64,000 bases of DNA from Streptomyces sp. F001 (GTDB taxonomy: Bacteria; Actinomycetota; Actinomycetes; Streptomycetales; Streptomycetaceae). Of this stretch, positions 19,622 to 30,046 are shown piece after piece. A model generated the notes under the pieces. The model was not told the origin of the DNA, did not search any database, and was given only the letters and a program-made list of their open reading frames with translations. The stretch covers positions 372,001-436,000 of the forward strand of contig NZ_QZWF01000005.1 in the NCBI RefSeq assembly GCF_004187715.1, written 5' to 3'. The position numbers and the translations under genes are program-made. The first letter of the stretch is position 1. Every line of letters starts with the position of its first letter.

Positions 19622-20423
19622 TCACGTCTCCTTGCGGGCGACGGCGAAGATGCGGCGGAACGGGAACGGGGTGCCGTGCCTGCCGGGTGGGTAGGCACGG
19701 CGCAGGGCGGTCCGGTAGTCGTTCAGGAACTCGTCCTTCGCCGCGGGGTCGTCCGCGAGGGCGGTGAGGACGGGGCGCAGGCCGGTGCCCTTCACCCAGT
19801 CCAGGACGGGGTCCTCGCCGGTCAGCAGATGGATGTACGTGGTCTCCCAGACGTCGGCCGTACAGCCGAGGGCGGTGAGGTGCTCCAGGTAGGTCTCGGG
19901 CGCCAGGACCGCCTCGTCGTGGCGCAGGACGCCCGAGAGGCGGGGGTGGGCGGCGGCGAGGTCGCGCATCAGGCGGTGGCTGGGGCGTCGAAGTTGCCGG
20001 GGACCTGGAAGGCGAAGGTGCCGCCGGGGCGAGGGCGGCGATCCAGTCGCCGAAGCGGTCGGCGTGGCCGGGCACCCACTGGAGCGTGGCGTTGCTGATG
20101 ATCAGTTCGTGCGGCTCCGTCGGCGTCCAGGTGCGCACGTCCGCGTGGGCGAAGTCGAGGCGGCCGCCGGCCGGGGTGGGGCCCGCCTGGGCCCGGGCGT
20201 CAGTAAGCATCTCCGGGGAGTTGTCGTAGCCGGTGATGTGCGCGGTGGGCCAGCGCCGGGCGAGCAGGGCCGTGACGTTGCCGGGGCCGCAGCCGAGGTC
20301 GGCGATGCGGGGGCGGTCGGCCGGGAGGTCGGGGACGTGAGCGAGGAGGTCGGCGAAGGGGCGGGCGCGGTGGCCGGCGTGACGCAGGTACTGGGCGGGG
20401 TCCCAGGTGGCAGCGGCAGACAT
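19622..20423 (-). pseudogene. tam: Trans-aconitate 2-methyltransferase, two frameshifts
   Basis: Tam methylates trans-aconitate, an inhibitor of aconitase, using SAM. The N-terminal part is clear: TWDPAQYLRHAGHRARPF, SAM motif IADLGCGPGNVT, and LIISNATLQWVPGHADRFGDW. After WIAALAP the homologous frame shifts at the GGGG of 20026-20029 (restoring GGTFAFQVPGNFDAP). It shifts again at the GGGG of 19982-19985, before MRDLAAAHPRLSGVLRHDEAVL. One added base at each site gives a ~267-residue Tam. Both are homopolymer sites, so base-calling error is likely. It is divergent from the MarR gene tamR, the known Streptomyces arrangement. Confidence 0.8.
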
Positions 20424-20477
20424 GGCGGGCCTTCCTTGAAGTCACCGTAGGTCGGCCCCAGCTTGCCTCTCAAGGTA

Positions 20478-20491
20478 TCTTGACGTCAAGA
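20478..20491. promoter_or_regulatory. TamR operator, perfect palindrome TCTTGACGTCAAGA
   Basis: This 14-base perfect palindrome lies between tam and tamR, 36 bases before tamR. TamR of S. coelicolor is known to bind the tam-tamR intergenic region and to be relieved by trans-aconitate and related TCA-cycle ligands. The match in position and symmetry makes this the likely site. Confidence 0.75.
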
Positions 20492-20526
20492 GACTTCACG
20501 TCGACACAACCACTACACTGATCGCC

Positions 20527-21024
20527 ATGGAGGACGAGGTCGATCGGCTGGTCGCAGCATGGCGCCGGGAGCGCCCGGACCTCGACGTGGAACCGCTCGA
20601 GGTGCTCAGCCGGGTGAGCAGACTCGCCCGGCACCTGGACCGCGCACGCCGGCTGGCCTTCGCCGAGCACCACCTGGAGCCCTGGGAGTTCGACGTCCTG
20701 ACGGCACTGCGCCGCGCGGGCACCCCGTACCAGCTCTCCCCCGGACAGCTGCTGACCCAGACTCTGGTCACCTCGGGCACGATGACGAACCGTATCGACC
20801 GCCTGGCGAAGAAGGGCCTGGTGGAACGCCTGCCCGACCCCAGCGACCGGCGCGGCGTCCTGGTCCGCCTCACCGACGAGGGCCGGGACCGCGCCGACCA
20901 GGCACTGGCGGGCCTGCTGGACCAGGAGCGGGCGATCCTCGCGGAGCTGTCCCACGCCCAGCGCAGCGAACTGGCGGCGCTGCTACGCCAGTTGACCGCC
21001 CCGTTCGACAACATCCCCGGCTAG
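20527..21024 (+). CDS. tamR: MarR-family regulator TamR
   Basis: The protein has 165 residues. An N-terminal helix precedes the MarR winged helix (FDVLTALRRAGTPYQLSPGQL, VTSGTMTNRIDRLAKKGLVERLPDPSDRRGVLVRLT). In S. coelicolor TamR represses tam and itself, and responds to trans-aconitate, citrate and isocitrate during oxidative stress. Divergence from tam and the palindrome between them support the same identity. Its last 42 bases overlap the convergent LuxR regulator gene. Confidence 0.88.
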   Translation: MEDEVDRLVAAWRRERPDLDVEPLEVLSRVSRLARHLDRARRLAFAEHHLEPWEFDVLTALRRAGTPYQLSPGQLLTQTLVTSGTMTNRIDRLAKKGLVERLPDPSDRRGVLVRLTDEGRDRADQALAGLLDQERAILAELSHAQRSELAALLRQLTAPFDNIPG

Positions 21025-21756
21025 GTCCACTGGCCCGACCCCCGCCCTGCGCGCCAGCGCGACGGCGGCGAGGGTGGAGTGGACGCCGAGCTTGCCGAGG
21101 ACGTTCTGCATATGCGTCCGCACGGTGTGCGGGGACAGATACAGCCGCTCGGCGACGGCCTTGCGCCCGAGCCCCGCGACCATGCACCGCAGCACCTCCC
21201 GCTCCCGCGGGGTGAGGGACTCCACCAGCCGCTCGCTCTCGGTGCGGTGCTTCCGAGCAGCCGTCAGCTCGCGCAGCACCCCGGTGAGCAGGGCGGGCGG
21301 CAGATGCGTCTCGTCACGCAGCACACCTCGTATGACCGTGAGCAGCCGGGACAGCGAACAGTCCTTGGCGACCCACCCGCCGGCCCCTGCCTGCAGGGCG
21401 AGGGCGGCACGCCGCGGATCGTCCTTCTCGGCGAGAACGACGATCCGCGCCGCAGGCTGTGCCGACCGGACCGCCGTGACGAGGGAGATCCCGTCCACCA
21501 CCCCGTCCACACCGCCCTCCTGCACGGGCACGGGCACGGCGGGCCGCACTGTGGGTACGTTCCCGCCCAGATCGGCGTCGACGAGCAGTACGTCGAACCG
21601 GCGGCCCTCGGCGGCCGCGCGCTCCAGGCTGCGCAGCGCGGCGGGACCGCTGCCGGCCGCGGAGACGTCGACGTCGGGCTCGGCGGCCAGGGCCGCGGCG
21701 AGGGACTCGGCGAAGATGCGGTGGTCGTCGACGACCAGGACTCGGATGCGAACCAC
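20983..21756 (-). CDS. LuxR/NarL-type response regulator with receiver insertion
   Basis: The receiver begins VRIRVLVVDDHRIFAESL. The phospho-acceptor Asp is in LLVDADLGG and the conserved Lys in GWVAKD. Between the Asp and the next helix is an unusual ~20-residue loop (NVPTVRPAVPVPVQEGG), and the usual Ser/Thr of strand 4 is Ala (VVLAEKDD). The C-terminal LuxR HTH reads LTPREREVLRCMVAGLGRKAVAERL. The GTG at 21756 has AAGGGGG 4 bases upstream. No kinase gene is adjacent. The 3' end overlaps tamR convergently. A long perfect inverted repeat lies upstream. Confidence 0.85.
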   Translation of the reverse strand: MVRIRVLVVDDHRIFAESLAAALAAEPDVDVSAAGSGPAALRSLERAAAEGRRFDVLLVDADLGGNVPTVRPAVPVPVQEGGVDGVVDGISLVTAVRSAQPAARIVVLAEKDDPRRAALALQAGAGGWVAKDCSLSRLLTVIRGVLRDETHLPPALLTGVLRELTAARKHRTESERLVESLTPREREVLRCMVAGLGRKAVAERLYLSPHTVRTHMQNVLGKLGVHSTLAAVALARRAGVGPVDLAGDVVERGGQLA

Positions 21757-21819
21757 AAAACCCCCTTCCCCACGCTCTCCAAGAGCAGGGGATCCATCGT
21801 CGGGAGCCGCCGACCGGTG

Positions 21820-21941
21820 CGGGTACGACGCCCGAAGCGCTCCCGGGTTGTTGTTTCTGCCGTTCCCCAGGACGGGGTCGCCGCAGCCGCACGGCCGCCG
21901 CCGTGCAGACACTGCTACCCCCACTTCGGGCGTCGTACCCG
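21820..21941. repeat. 18-bp perfect inverted repeat, arms 86 bases apart
   Basis: CGGGTACGACGCCCGAAG at 21820-21837 is exactly reversed and complemented at 21924-21941. Both lie in the 295-base gap between the LuxR regulator and the GNAT gene, read divergently. It may be a two-site operator with a loop between, possibly for the regulator itself. The gap holds no credible gene. Confidence 0.6.
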
Positions 21942-22051
21942 ACTTGTCTCGCCCCCTGAACAGCACCGGCCCCCACCGGTGCCGTTCATCAGGGTACGGC
22001 CGGGTACCGGGAGCGGAAGGTAATTTGCAGAACTGGTTGTCCGACGCGTTT

Positions 22052-22516
22052 ATGGTGAGCCGCATGTTTCGTATGGAGACAGAAGTCGACAAATCCCGGC
22101 GCGATCTTCTCCGCACCCGGCTCCGCAACAGCAATACGGCCGCGTCCCCCGTCCTACGCGACCTGCGCGGCACCCCCGCCGAACGCGAAGTCCCCCTCCA
22201 CGTGTGGGTGTTGGACGGCTCGGACGCCCTGGCGGGCGGGCTGGTGGGGCATACGTGGGCGGCGTGGCTGCACGTGACGTACCTGTGGGTCGACGAACGC
22301 CACCGGGGTGCGGGGCTGGGTTCGCGACTGCTGTCCGAGGCGGAGCGGGTGGCGCGGGCGGAACGGGGCTGCTCGGCGTCCCGGCTGGAGACGTGGGACT
22401 TCCAGGCGCCGAAGTTCTACGAGAAACAGGGGTACGACGTGGTGTGCGCGATCCCGGACTATCCCCCCGGGATCACGGAGTTCACGCTGACGAAGCGCTT
22501 GGGGACACCCCGGTGA
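22052..22516 (+). CDS. GNAT-family N-acetyltransferase
   Basis: The protein has about 150 residues. The GNAT core is visible: AAWLHVTYLWVDERHRGAGLGSRLL, with motif A (R/Q-x-x-G-x-G/A), then AERGCSASRLETWDFQAPKFYEKQGY (motif B). The acetyl acceptor is unknown. Possible ATG starts are 22052, 22064 and 22073, none with a clear ribosome site. Its stop overlaps the next gene's GTG (GTGA), so it is coupled to the dipeptidase. Confidence 0.8.
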   Translation: MVSRMFRMETEVDKSRRDLLRTRLRNSNTAASPVLRDLRGTPAEREVPLHVWVLDGSDALAGGLVGHTWAAWLHVTYLWVDERHRGAGLGSRLLSEAERVARAERGCSASRLETWDFQAPKFYEKQGYDVVCAIPDYPPGITEFTLTKRLGTPR

Positions 22517-23169
22517 CGGCCGGCATCATCCTCATGTCCGACGCCCGGGTGGCGGCCGTCCCCGTCGAGGACGACGGCCAACGGCTCCTGGACGTACGGC
22601 AGGACGCCACCCTGCTCGTCGACCGGAAGCGCCAGGACGCGACGGGAGCGTACGCTCACCTGCGCGAAGGCGTCCTGCACCGCCTCCGCGCCGCCCAGTC
22701 TCTGCTCCCAGCGGGACTTCGCCTCCTCGTCGTCGAGGGCTACCGCCCCCTCGCCCTGCAACGCACGTACTTCGAGGACTACGCGGCCACGCTCCGCACC
22801 GCCAACCCGAACTGGCCGGAAACCCAGGTCCACACCGCCGCCAGCCGTTACGTCTCCCCACCCGGCATCGCCCCGCACAGCGCAGGCGCCGCCGTCGACC
22901 TCACGCTCGCCGACACCGACGGACACGAACTCGACCTTGGCACATGGATCAACGCCAGCCCCGAGGAAAGCAAGGGCGCCTGCTACACACAGGCGACCGA
23001 CATCACCGCAGCGGCCCAGGAGAACCGCCGAATCCTCTGCACGGCCCTGACCGCCGCCGGCCTGGTCAACTACCCGACGGAGTGGTGGCACTGGTCCTAC
23101 GGGGACCGGTACTGGGCGCTGATGACGGGCGCCGCGACAGCTCGCTACGGGCCGTACGAATCGTTGTAG
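22513..23169 (+). CDS. M15D D-Ala-D-Ala dipeptidase (VanX/DdpX type)
   Basis: Zinc dipeptidases of this group cleave D-Ala-D-Ala, for cell-wall recycling or, with vanHA, glycopeptide resistance. The active-site residues are present: GYRPLALQ with the Arg, SAGAAVDLTL preceded by APH (the H and D zinc ligands), and EWWHWSYGDRYWA with the Glu base and last His. The GTG start overlaps the GNAT stop. No vanH/vanA genes are here, so a housekeeping or recycling role is more likely. Confidence 0.85.
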   Translation: MTAGIILMSDARVAAVPVEDDGQRLLDVRQDATLLVDRKRQDATGAYAHLREGVLHRLRAAQSLLPAGLRLLVVEGYRPLALQRTYFEDYAATLRTANPNWPETQVHTAASRYVSPPGIAPHSAGAAVDLTLADTDGHELDLGTWINASPEESKGACYTQATDITAAAQENRRILCTALTAAGLVNYPTEWWHWSYGDRYWALMTGAATARYGPYESL

Positions 23170-23217
23170 CGGAAGCCGCTTTCGTGGCCGTTCCCTGGGC
23201 CTTCATGACCTCCGTCG

Positions 23218-23389
23218 TTCCGGGAAAGATGCTGTTGGCGACTCCCGGTCGGTGGGGTGGCGGACTGGCCGGCGGCCCAGGGGGCCACGGTGTACGGCCC
23301 GGATTATGTGACACTTTCGCGGAGAGCGTCACATTCCCACGGCCGACTACCCGGCCGCAGCGGATTCGCCAACAGCGTCTTCCGGGAAA
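23218..23389. repeat. Nested inverted repeats in a 400-base gene-free gap
   Basis: The gap 23170-23576 holds no credible gene. It carries an imperfect 24-base inverted repeat (23218-23241 and 23366-23389, 19 of 24 matching, with GCTGTTGGCGA identical). Inside is a 7-bp hairpin, ATGTGAC at 23306-23312 with GTCACAT at 23328-23334. The size and symmetry resemble a small MITE-like element or a structured RNA. I cannot tell which. Confidence 0.4.
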
Positions 23390-23576
23390 CGCCGGCGCCC
23401 ACGTGACGGCGTCGTACCGGCCGGTGCTCGAAGTGCCGGCCAGCCAGCGCATGCGTCTCTCACCGGGTCGATCCAGTGGACCGCCGCTGAGTGGGTGGTT
23501 TGAAGGGTGCAGCCTTCCGTCCCGGTGTCTCTGATCGGGTAGCGCCGTTGGCGACTGGAGTGTTTGACTCTCGCGC

Positions 23577-24327
23577 ATGTCAACGGCCCTTGGTGTGTCC
23601 CGACCTGACCAGGCTTCCTACATGTTGCGAGCCGCTGCGAGCGGTGCCGGCCGCGCATACAAGCAGGAGCTGATCAACCTGCTGGACGTTCAGCCGGGTC
23701 AGACCGTGCTGGATGTGGGATGCGGACCGGGAACAGACCTGGCCGCGCTGGCGGAACGCGTCGGCGACAGCGGCACCGTGATCGGTGTGGACCGTGATCC
23801 GGCCATGCTCGCCCAGGCCCGTCGGCGCACGGAGGGCCTGCCGGTGGTCGAGGTCCGCGAGGGGGACGCGCACGCCCTCCCGGTCGAACCGGGAACAGCG
23901 GACCGGGCCAAGATCGATCGGGTCCTCATGCACGTTGCCCAACCAGCCGAAGTGCTTGCACAACTGCATCTGGCCACCCGGCCAGGCGCCCTGATCGGCC
24001 TCGTCGAACCGGATTGGGACACCTTGATCGTCGACTCGGAAGACCTCGGCACAAGCCGTGCATTCACGCGCTACACCACCTCGGAAGTGGTCCGTCACGC
24101 CACCATCGGCCGCAGTCTCGCCCGCCACGCGGAGCAGGCAGGCTTCGTCGTCGAGACCGTGCTGGCCACGACACCGCTCTTTCGCGATTTCGCGGATGCC
24201 GATCACATGCTGGGGCTCGGCCGCAACATGCAGCAGGCGATCCAGGACGGTCGCATCGACGAATCGCGCGGTCACCGCTGGTTCACGTCTCTCGCCGAAG
24301 GCCCGTTCTTCGCGTCCTTCACGCTGT

Positions 24328-24350
<23 letters not shown>
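23577..24350 (+). CDS. Class I SAM-dependent methyltransferase
   Basis: The protein has 257 residues. Motif I is VLDVGCGPGTDLAAL, motif II ends VIGVDRDPAML, and motif III/IV is REGDAHALPVEPGTADRAKIDRVLMHV. The pattern is that of UbiE/Methyltransf_11 enzymes acting on small molecules. The substrate is unknown. Its last 23 bases overlap the extended galK frame from the other strand. It reads like an accessory gene between the VanX gene and the gal operon. Confidence 0.82.
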
Positions 24351-25668
<1,318 letters not shown>

Positions 25669-25696
25669 ACCCCTGACCCCTGACCTTCCGTACGTT

Positions 25697-26659
25697 CTAC
25701 TTGCCGTGCCGCTGCGCGAAGTCCCACGCGTCCGCGACGATTCCCGCGAGATCCGCGCGGGACGGGTTCCAGCCGAGGCGACCGCGGGCCGTGTCGGCCG
25801 ACGCCACCAGGACCGCCGGGTCGCCGCCGCGGCGCGGGGCCACGACCTCGGGGATCGGGTGGCCGGTGACCTGCCGGACCGTCTCGATGACCTGACGGAC
25901 GGAGAAGCCGTTGCCGTTGCCGAGGTTGCAGATCAGGTGCTCGCCCGGGGTCGCCGCCGTCAGGGCCAGCAGGTGCGCCTCGGCCAGGTCGGCGACGTGG
26001 ATGTAGTCGCGGACGCAGGTGCCGTCGGGCGTCGGGTAGTCGTCGCCGTAGACGGAGATCGCGTCGCGCCTGCCCTGGGCGACCTGGAGGACCAGCGGGA
26101 TGAGGTGCGACTCGGGGTCGTGGCGCTCACCGAACGCGCCGTAGGCGCCCGCGACGTTGAAGTAGCGCAGCGACACCGCGCCCAGGCCGTGGGCCTTCGC
26201 CTCGCCGGTGATCATGTGGTCGACGGCGAGCTTGGAGGCGCCGTAGGGGTTCGTCGGGGCGGTGGGCGCGGTCTCGACGATCGGGACCTGCTCCGGTTCG
26301 CCGTACGTGGCCGCCGTGGAGGAGAAGACCAGCCGGCGTACGCCTGCCTCGCGCATCGCGCCGAGCAGGGCCATCGTGCCGCCGACGTTGTTGTCCCAGT
26401 ACTTCTCCGGCTTCACGACCGACTCGCCGACCTGGGAGGACGCGGCGAAGTGGAGCACGGCGTCGTACGAGGAGTCCAGCCATTTGGCGGCGTCCCGGAT
26501 GTCGCCCTCGACGAAGGCGGCGCCGGCGGGCACGCCCTCGCGGAAACCGGTCGAGAGGTTGTCGAGGACCGTCACCTCGTGACCGGCCTCCAGCAGATGC
26601 TGGGCGACCACGCTACCGACGTATCCCGCACCACCCGTGACCAGGTACTTCCCGCTCAT
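25697..26659 (-). CDS. galE: UDP-glucose 4-epimerase
   Basis: GalE interconverts UDP-galactose and UDP-glucose with bound NAD+. The protein has 320 residues. The Rossmann loop is [18 protein letters not shown]. The catalytic Ser/Thr region is [10 protein letters not shown], followed by YxxxK as [11 protein letters not shown]. The C-terminal half has the sugar-nucleotide pocket. The ATG is at 26659, and galT's stop overlaps it (ATGA), so galT-galE are translationally coupled. Confidence 0.95.
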   Translation of the reverse strand: MSGKYLVTGGAGYVGSVVAQHLLEAGHEVTVLDNLSTGFREGVPAGAAFVEGDIRDAAKWLDSSYDAVLHFAASSQVGESVVKPEKYWDNNVGGTMALLGAMREAGVRRLVFSSTAATYGEPEQVPIVETAPTAPTNPYGASKLAVDHMITGEAKAHGLGAVSLRYFNVAGAYGAFGERHDPESHLIPLVLQVAQGRRDAISVYGDDYPTPDGTCVRDYIHVADLAEAHLLALTAATPGEHLICNLGNGNGFSVRQVIETVRQVTGHPIPEVVAPRRGGDPAVLVASADTARGRLGWNPSRADLAGIVADAWDFAQRHGK

Positions 26660-27717
26660 GAACTCGCTACCTCTCGCAGTCGCTCGGCCGCGCGCTCCGG
26701 CGGCACGTCGTTGATGAACACGCTCATGCCGGATTCGGAACCCGCGAGAAACTTCAGCTTGCCGGACGTACGGCGGATGGTGAAAAGCTCCAGGTGAAGC
26801 GCGAAGTCGTCACGGTTGACGCCCTCGAACTCCTCCAGCTGGCCGAACGGGGCCTGGTGCCAGGCCGCGATGTACGGCGTGGGCGGTTCACCTTCGCCGA
26901 AGATCCGGTCGAAGCGCCTCAAGAGTTCCAGATAAACCTGGGGGAATTCTGAGCGCGCCGCCTCGTCGAGCCCGAGCAGATCCGGCACCCGGCGGCGCGG
27001 GTACAGGTGGACCTCGTACGGCCAGTGCGCGGCGTACGGCACGAAGGCCACCCAGTGTTCACTCGCGAGGACGATCCGCTCGTCGGCGAGTTCACGCTCC
27101 AGGACGGCGTCGAAGAGGTTCTCCCCGCCCGTCGCCTCCTTGTGGGCCGCGAGCGAGCGGAGCATCAGGGCGGTGCGGGGGGTGGTAAAGGGGTAGGCGT
27201 AGATCTGCCCGTGCGGGTGACCCAACGTGACGCCGATCTCGGCACCGCGATTCTCGAAGCAGAACACCTGTTCCACGGAGGGCTGATGGGACAGCTCGGA
27301 GGTGCGGTCGGTCCATGCGTCCAGGACCAGCCCGGCCTGTTCCTCGCTCAGATCGGCGAAGGAGGCGTTGTGGTCGGAGGTGAAGCAGACGACCTCGCAG
27401 CGGCCGGAGTCGCCGGCCAGCGAGGGGAAACGGTTCTCGAAGACCACGACGTCGTACGACGAGTCGGGGATCTCGCTCAGCCGGTCGCCCTGCGTCGGGC
27501 ACAGGGGGCACTCGTCGGCCGGCGGGTGGTAGGTGCGGCCCTGGCGGTGGGAGGCGATGGCGACCGCGTCGCCGAGCAGCTCGTCACGGCGGATCTCGGA
27601 GGTCGTGACGGTCCGGTCCAGCGGACGGCGGTCGACCGCGTCGCGCACGGCGTCGTCGCGCAGGTCGTAGTAGATCAGCTCACGACCGTCGGCGAGACGG
27701 GTCGAGGTCTTCTTCAC
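26656..27717 (-). CDS. galT: Galactose-1-phosphate uridylyltransferase
   Basis: GalT exchanges UMP between UDP-glucose and galactose-1-phosphate. The protein has 353 residues. It has the Zn site CPLCP, the NRFPSLAG segment, and the active site [11 protein letters not shown] with the nucleophilic His. I start at GTG 27717 ([13 protein letters not shown]), with GGAGAG 8 bases upstream. The ORF could begin at 27810, but that leader lies in the A/T-rich regulatory region and looks unlike coding sequence. It is the first gene of the gal operon. Confidence 0.94.
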   Translation of the reverse strand: MKKTSTRLADGRELIYYDLRDDAVRDAVDRRPLDRTVTTSEIRRDELLGDAVAIASHRQGRTYHPPADECPLCPTQGDRLSEIPDSSYDVVVFENRFPSLAGDSGRCEVVCFTSDHNASFADLSEEQAGLVLDAWTDRTSELSHQPSVEQVFCFENRGAEIGVTLGHPHGQIYAYPFTTPRTALMLRSLAAHKEATGGENLFDAVLERELADERIVLASEHWVAFVPYAAHWPYEVHLYPRRRVPDLLGLDEAARSEFPQVYLELLRRFDRIFGEGEPPTPYIAAWHQAPFGQLEEFEGVNRDDFALHLELFTIRRTSGKLKFLAGSESGMSVFINDVPPERAAERLREVASS

Positions 27718-27744
27718 CGCGGACTCTCCATTCGAGCCACCCAA

Positions 27745-27830
27745 GCAATCAACAGAACTCAACACACCAAAACACAACTCACCACGACAGTCAACATCAC
27801 AATCAATCAAAGCTCGACATCGGACGTGTT
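27745..27830. promoter_or_regulatory. A/T-rich gal control region with TCAACA repeats
   Basis: The galT-symporter gap has far more A/T than its surroundings. TCAACA (TGTTGA toward galT) occurs at 27749-27754, 27759-27764 and 27791-27796, with 10- and 32-base spacing, and related AATCAATCAA follows. The 10-base phasing suggests binding of one protein face. The S. lividans galP1 promoter is known to be galactose-controlled through hexamer repeats; I infer the same role here. Confidence 0.55.
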
Positions 27831-27929
27831 CAATTGGCGAACGCGGAGGCGTAGGTTCCGCTCTGGATCAGTTCAGGAACCGGTTCGGCTCAGTTCCCGC
27901 AACGAAGTCCCGCAACGAAGCGAGTGCGT

Positions 27930-29609
27930 ATGGAAACCCCCACATACCTGGCCGCCGAGCTACGGCTCCCCACCAACTGGCTCGACTACACGATCCTCGG
28001 CATCTACTTCGTCGTCGTCCTCGGCATCGGCTTCGCCGCCCGCCGATCGGTCAAGACCAGCCTCGACTTCTTCCTGTCCGGCCGCTCCCTGCCCGCCTGG
28101 GTCACGGGTCTGGCGTTCATCGCGGCCAACCTCGGCGCCACCGAGATCCTCGGCATGGCCGCCAACAGCGCGCAGTACGGCGTCTACACCACCCACTGGT
28201 ACTGGGTCGGCGCCATCCCCGCCATGGTCTTCCTCGGTCTGGTGATGATGCCGTTCTACTACGGCTCCAAGGTCCGCTCGGTTCCCGAGTTCCTGCTGCT
28301 GCGCTTCGACAAGGGGGCGCACCTGCTCAGCTCGATCCTGTTCGCCTGCGCCTCCATCCTGATCGCCGGCGTCAACCTCTACGCCCTCGCGATCGTCGTC
28401 GAGGCGCTGCTCGGCTGGCCGCAGTGGGTGGCGATCGTGATCGCCGGCTTCTTCGTGCTGGCGTACATCACCCTGGGCGGTCTGTCGTCGGCGATCTACA
28501 ACGAGGTGCTGCAGTTCTTCGTGATCCTCGCCGCGCTCATCCCGATCTCGGTGCTAGGCCTGAAGAAGGTCGGCGGCTGGGACGGGCTGTCCGACACGCT
28601 GACCGAACGCCGCGGCGAGAACTTCATGACCGCGTGGGGCGGCACCGGCATCGGCCACGACAACCCGCTCGGCGCGAACTGGCTGACGATCGTCCTGGGC
28701 CTGGGGTTCGTGCTGTCCTTCGGCTACTGGACGACGAACTTCGCCGAGGTGCAGCGCGCGCTGTCGGCGAGGAACCTGTCCGCGGCGCAGCGTACGCCGC
28801 TGATCGCCGCGTTCCCGAAGATCTTCATCGTCTTCCTGGTGATGATCCCGGGCCTGGTCGCCGCGGCGCTGGTGCCGCAGATCGGTACGCCCGAGTCGGA
28901 CCTGCAGTACAACGACGCGATCCCGTACCTCATGCAGGACCTGTTGCCCAACGGCGTCCTGGGCATCGCGGTCACCGGTCTCCTGGCGGCCTTCATGGCG
29001 GGCATGGCGGCCAACATCTCGGCCTTCAACACCGTCTTCACGTCCGACATCTGGGCGAAGTACGTGGTGAAGGGCCGCGAGGACGAGTACTACGTGCGGT
29101 TCGGGCGGCTCATCACGGCGATCGGTGTGCTCGCGTCCATCGGCACGGCGTTCCTCGCCTCGTCGTTCTCGAACATCATGGCGTACCTCCAGACGCTGTT
29201 CTCCTTCTTCAACGTCCCGATGTTCGTCGCCTTCATCATCGGCATGTTCTGGAAGCGGGCGTCCGCGAAGTCCGGCTTCTGGGGTCTGCTCGCCGGCACC
29301 ACCGCCGCGATGGTGAACTACTTCGTCTTCTACAAGCAGGGCGTCATCGGCATCCCCACCGACCAGGGCGCCAACTTCGTCTCCGCGATCGCCGGGTTCG
29401 TCGCCGGTGCGGTGGTCATGGTGGCCGTGTCGCTCTTCACCGCGCCGAAGCCCGCGGAGGAACTCCAGGGGCTGGTCTACGGCACCCGGGCCCCCGGTGT
29501 GGCCGAGCCGCCCGCCGTGGGCGACGACGCGTGGTACCGCAAGCCGGCACTGCTCGGCTGGGGTGCCGTGATTCTGGCCGCCGCCTGCTACATCCCGTTC
29601 TCGTTCTGA
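27930..29609 (+). CDS. Na+/sugar symporter (SSS family), likely galactose uptake
   Basis: The protein has about 559 residues with ~14 hydrophobic segments. SSS features include TSLDFFLSGRSLPAWVTGLAF near the N-terminus and the long conserved GLLAAFMAGMAANISAFNTVFTSDIW. Divergence from galT across a shared control region makes galactose the probable substrate. ATG 27930 is used; GTG 27924 is an alternative, and both follow a duplicated CCCGCAACGAAG. The small membrane protein gene comes 21 bases downstream. Confidence 0.88.
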   Translation: METPTYLAAELRLPTNWLDYTILGIYFVVVLGIGFAARRSVKTSLDFFLSGRSLPAWVTGLAFIAANLGATEILGMAANSAQYGVYTTHWYWVGAIPAMVFLGLVMMPFYYGSKVRSVPEFLLLRFDKGAHLLSSILFACASILIAGVNLYALAIVVEALLGWPQWVAIVIAGFFVLAYITLGGLSSAIYNEVLQFFVILAALIPISVLGLKKVGGWDGLSDTLTERRGENFMTAWGGTGIGHDNPLGANWLTIVLGLGFVLSFGYWTTNFAEVQRALSARNLSAAQRTPLIAAFPKIFIVFLVMIPGLVAAALVPQIGTPESDLQYNDAIPYLMQDLLPNGVLGIAVTGLLAAFMAGMAANISAFNTVFTSDIWAKYVVKGREDEYYVRFGRLITAIGVLASIGTAFLASSFSNIMAYLQTLFSFFNVPMFVAFIIGMFWKRASAKSGFWGLLAGTTAAMVNYFVFYKQGVIGIPTDQGANFVSAIAGFVAGAVVMVAVSLFTAPKPAEELQGLVYGTRAPGVAEPPAVGDDAWYRKPALLGWGAVILAAACYIPFSF

Positions 29610-29630
29610 CCACGGGAGGATTGAGAGACC

Positions 29631-29951
29631 ATGTCCGAGGACCACGGATTCTCCGAGAAGGACGTCCAGCGGGAAGTCACCGACCTGGAGGGCAAGTCCG
29701 CCACCGCCGCACGGCTGTTCGACATCCGTCGGACCATCGGTGCGCTGTTCGTGATCTACGGCGTCATCGTGACGATCGCCGGGCTGACCGACGATGACGC
29801 GGCGATCGCCAAGGCGGAGGGGGTGAACGTCAACCTGTGGACCGGGGTGGGGATGCTGCTGCTCGGGTTGTTCTTCCTGGCGTGGCTGAAGCTGCGGCCG
29901 CTGGCTCCGCCGTCGGCTGTCCCGCCGGACGAGCAGGCGAAGGAGCAGTGA
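29631..29951 (+). CDS. Small membrane protein linked to the symporter
   Basis: The protein has 106 residues and two membrane segments (RTIGALFVIYGVIVTIAGL and LWTGVGMLLLGLFFLAWL). The N-terminus is charged and cytoplasmic-looking; the tail is Pro-rich. A good ribosome site (GGGAGGA) precedes the ATG. Its 21-base spacing from the symporter implies cotranscription. It may be an accessory subunit, but I know no biochemical role. Confidence 0.8.
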   Translation: MSEDHGFSEKDVQREVTDLEGKSATAARLFDIRRTIGALFVIYGVIVTIAGLTDDDAAIAKAEGVNVNLWTGVGMLLLGLFFLAWLKLRPLAPPSAVPPDEQAKEQ

Positions 29952-30046
29952 ACGTCGGCGAGCTGTTTTGGTGACCCGGCGCGGGGTGCGTGCCGCCCGC
30001 TGCAGCCGGAGGGTGGCGCAACCCGGCGCGGCGGGGGTGCCGCCCG

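Noticed and set aside
22513-23169. Vancomycin-resistance cluster
   Set aside because: Only the VanX-type dipeptidase is present; vanH, vanA and vanRS are absent.
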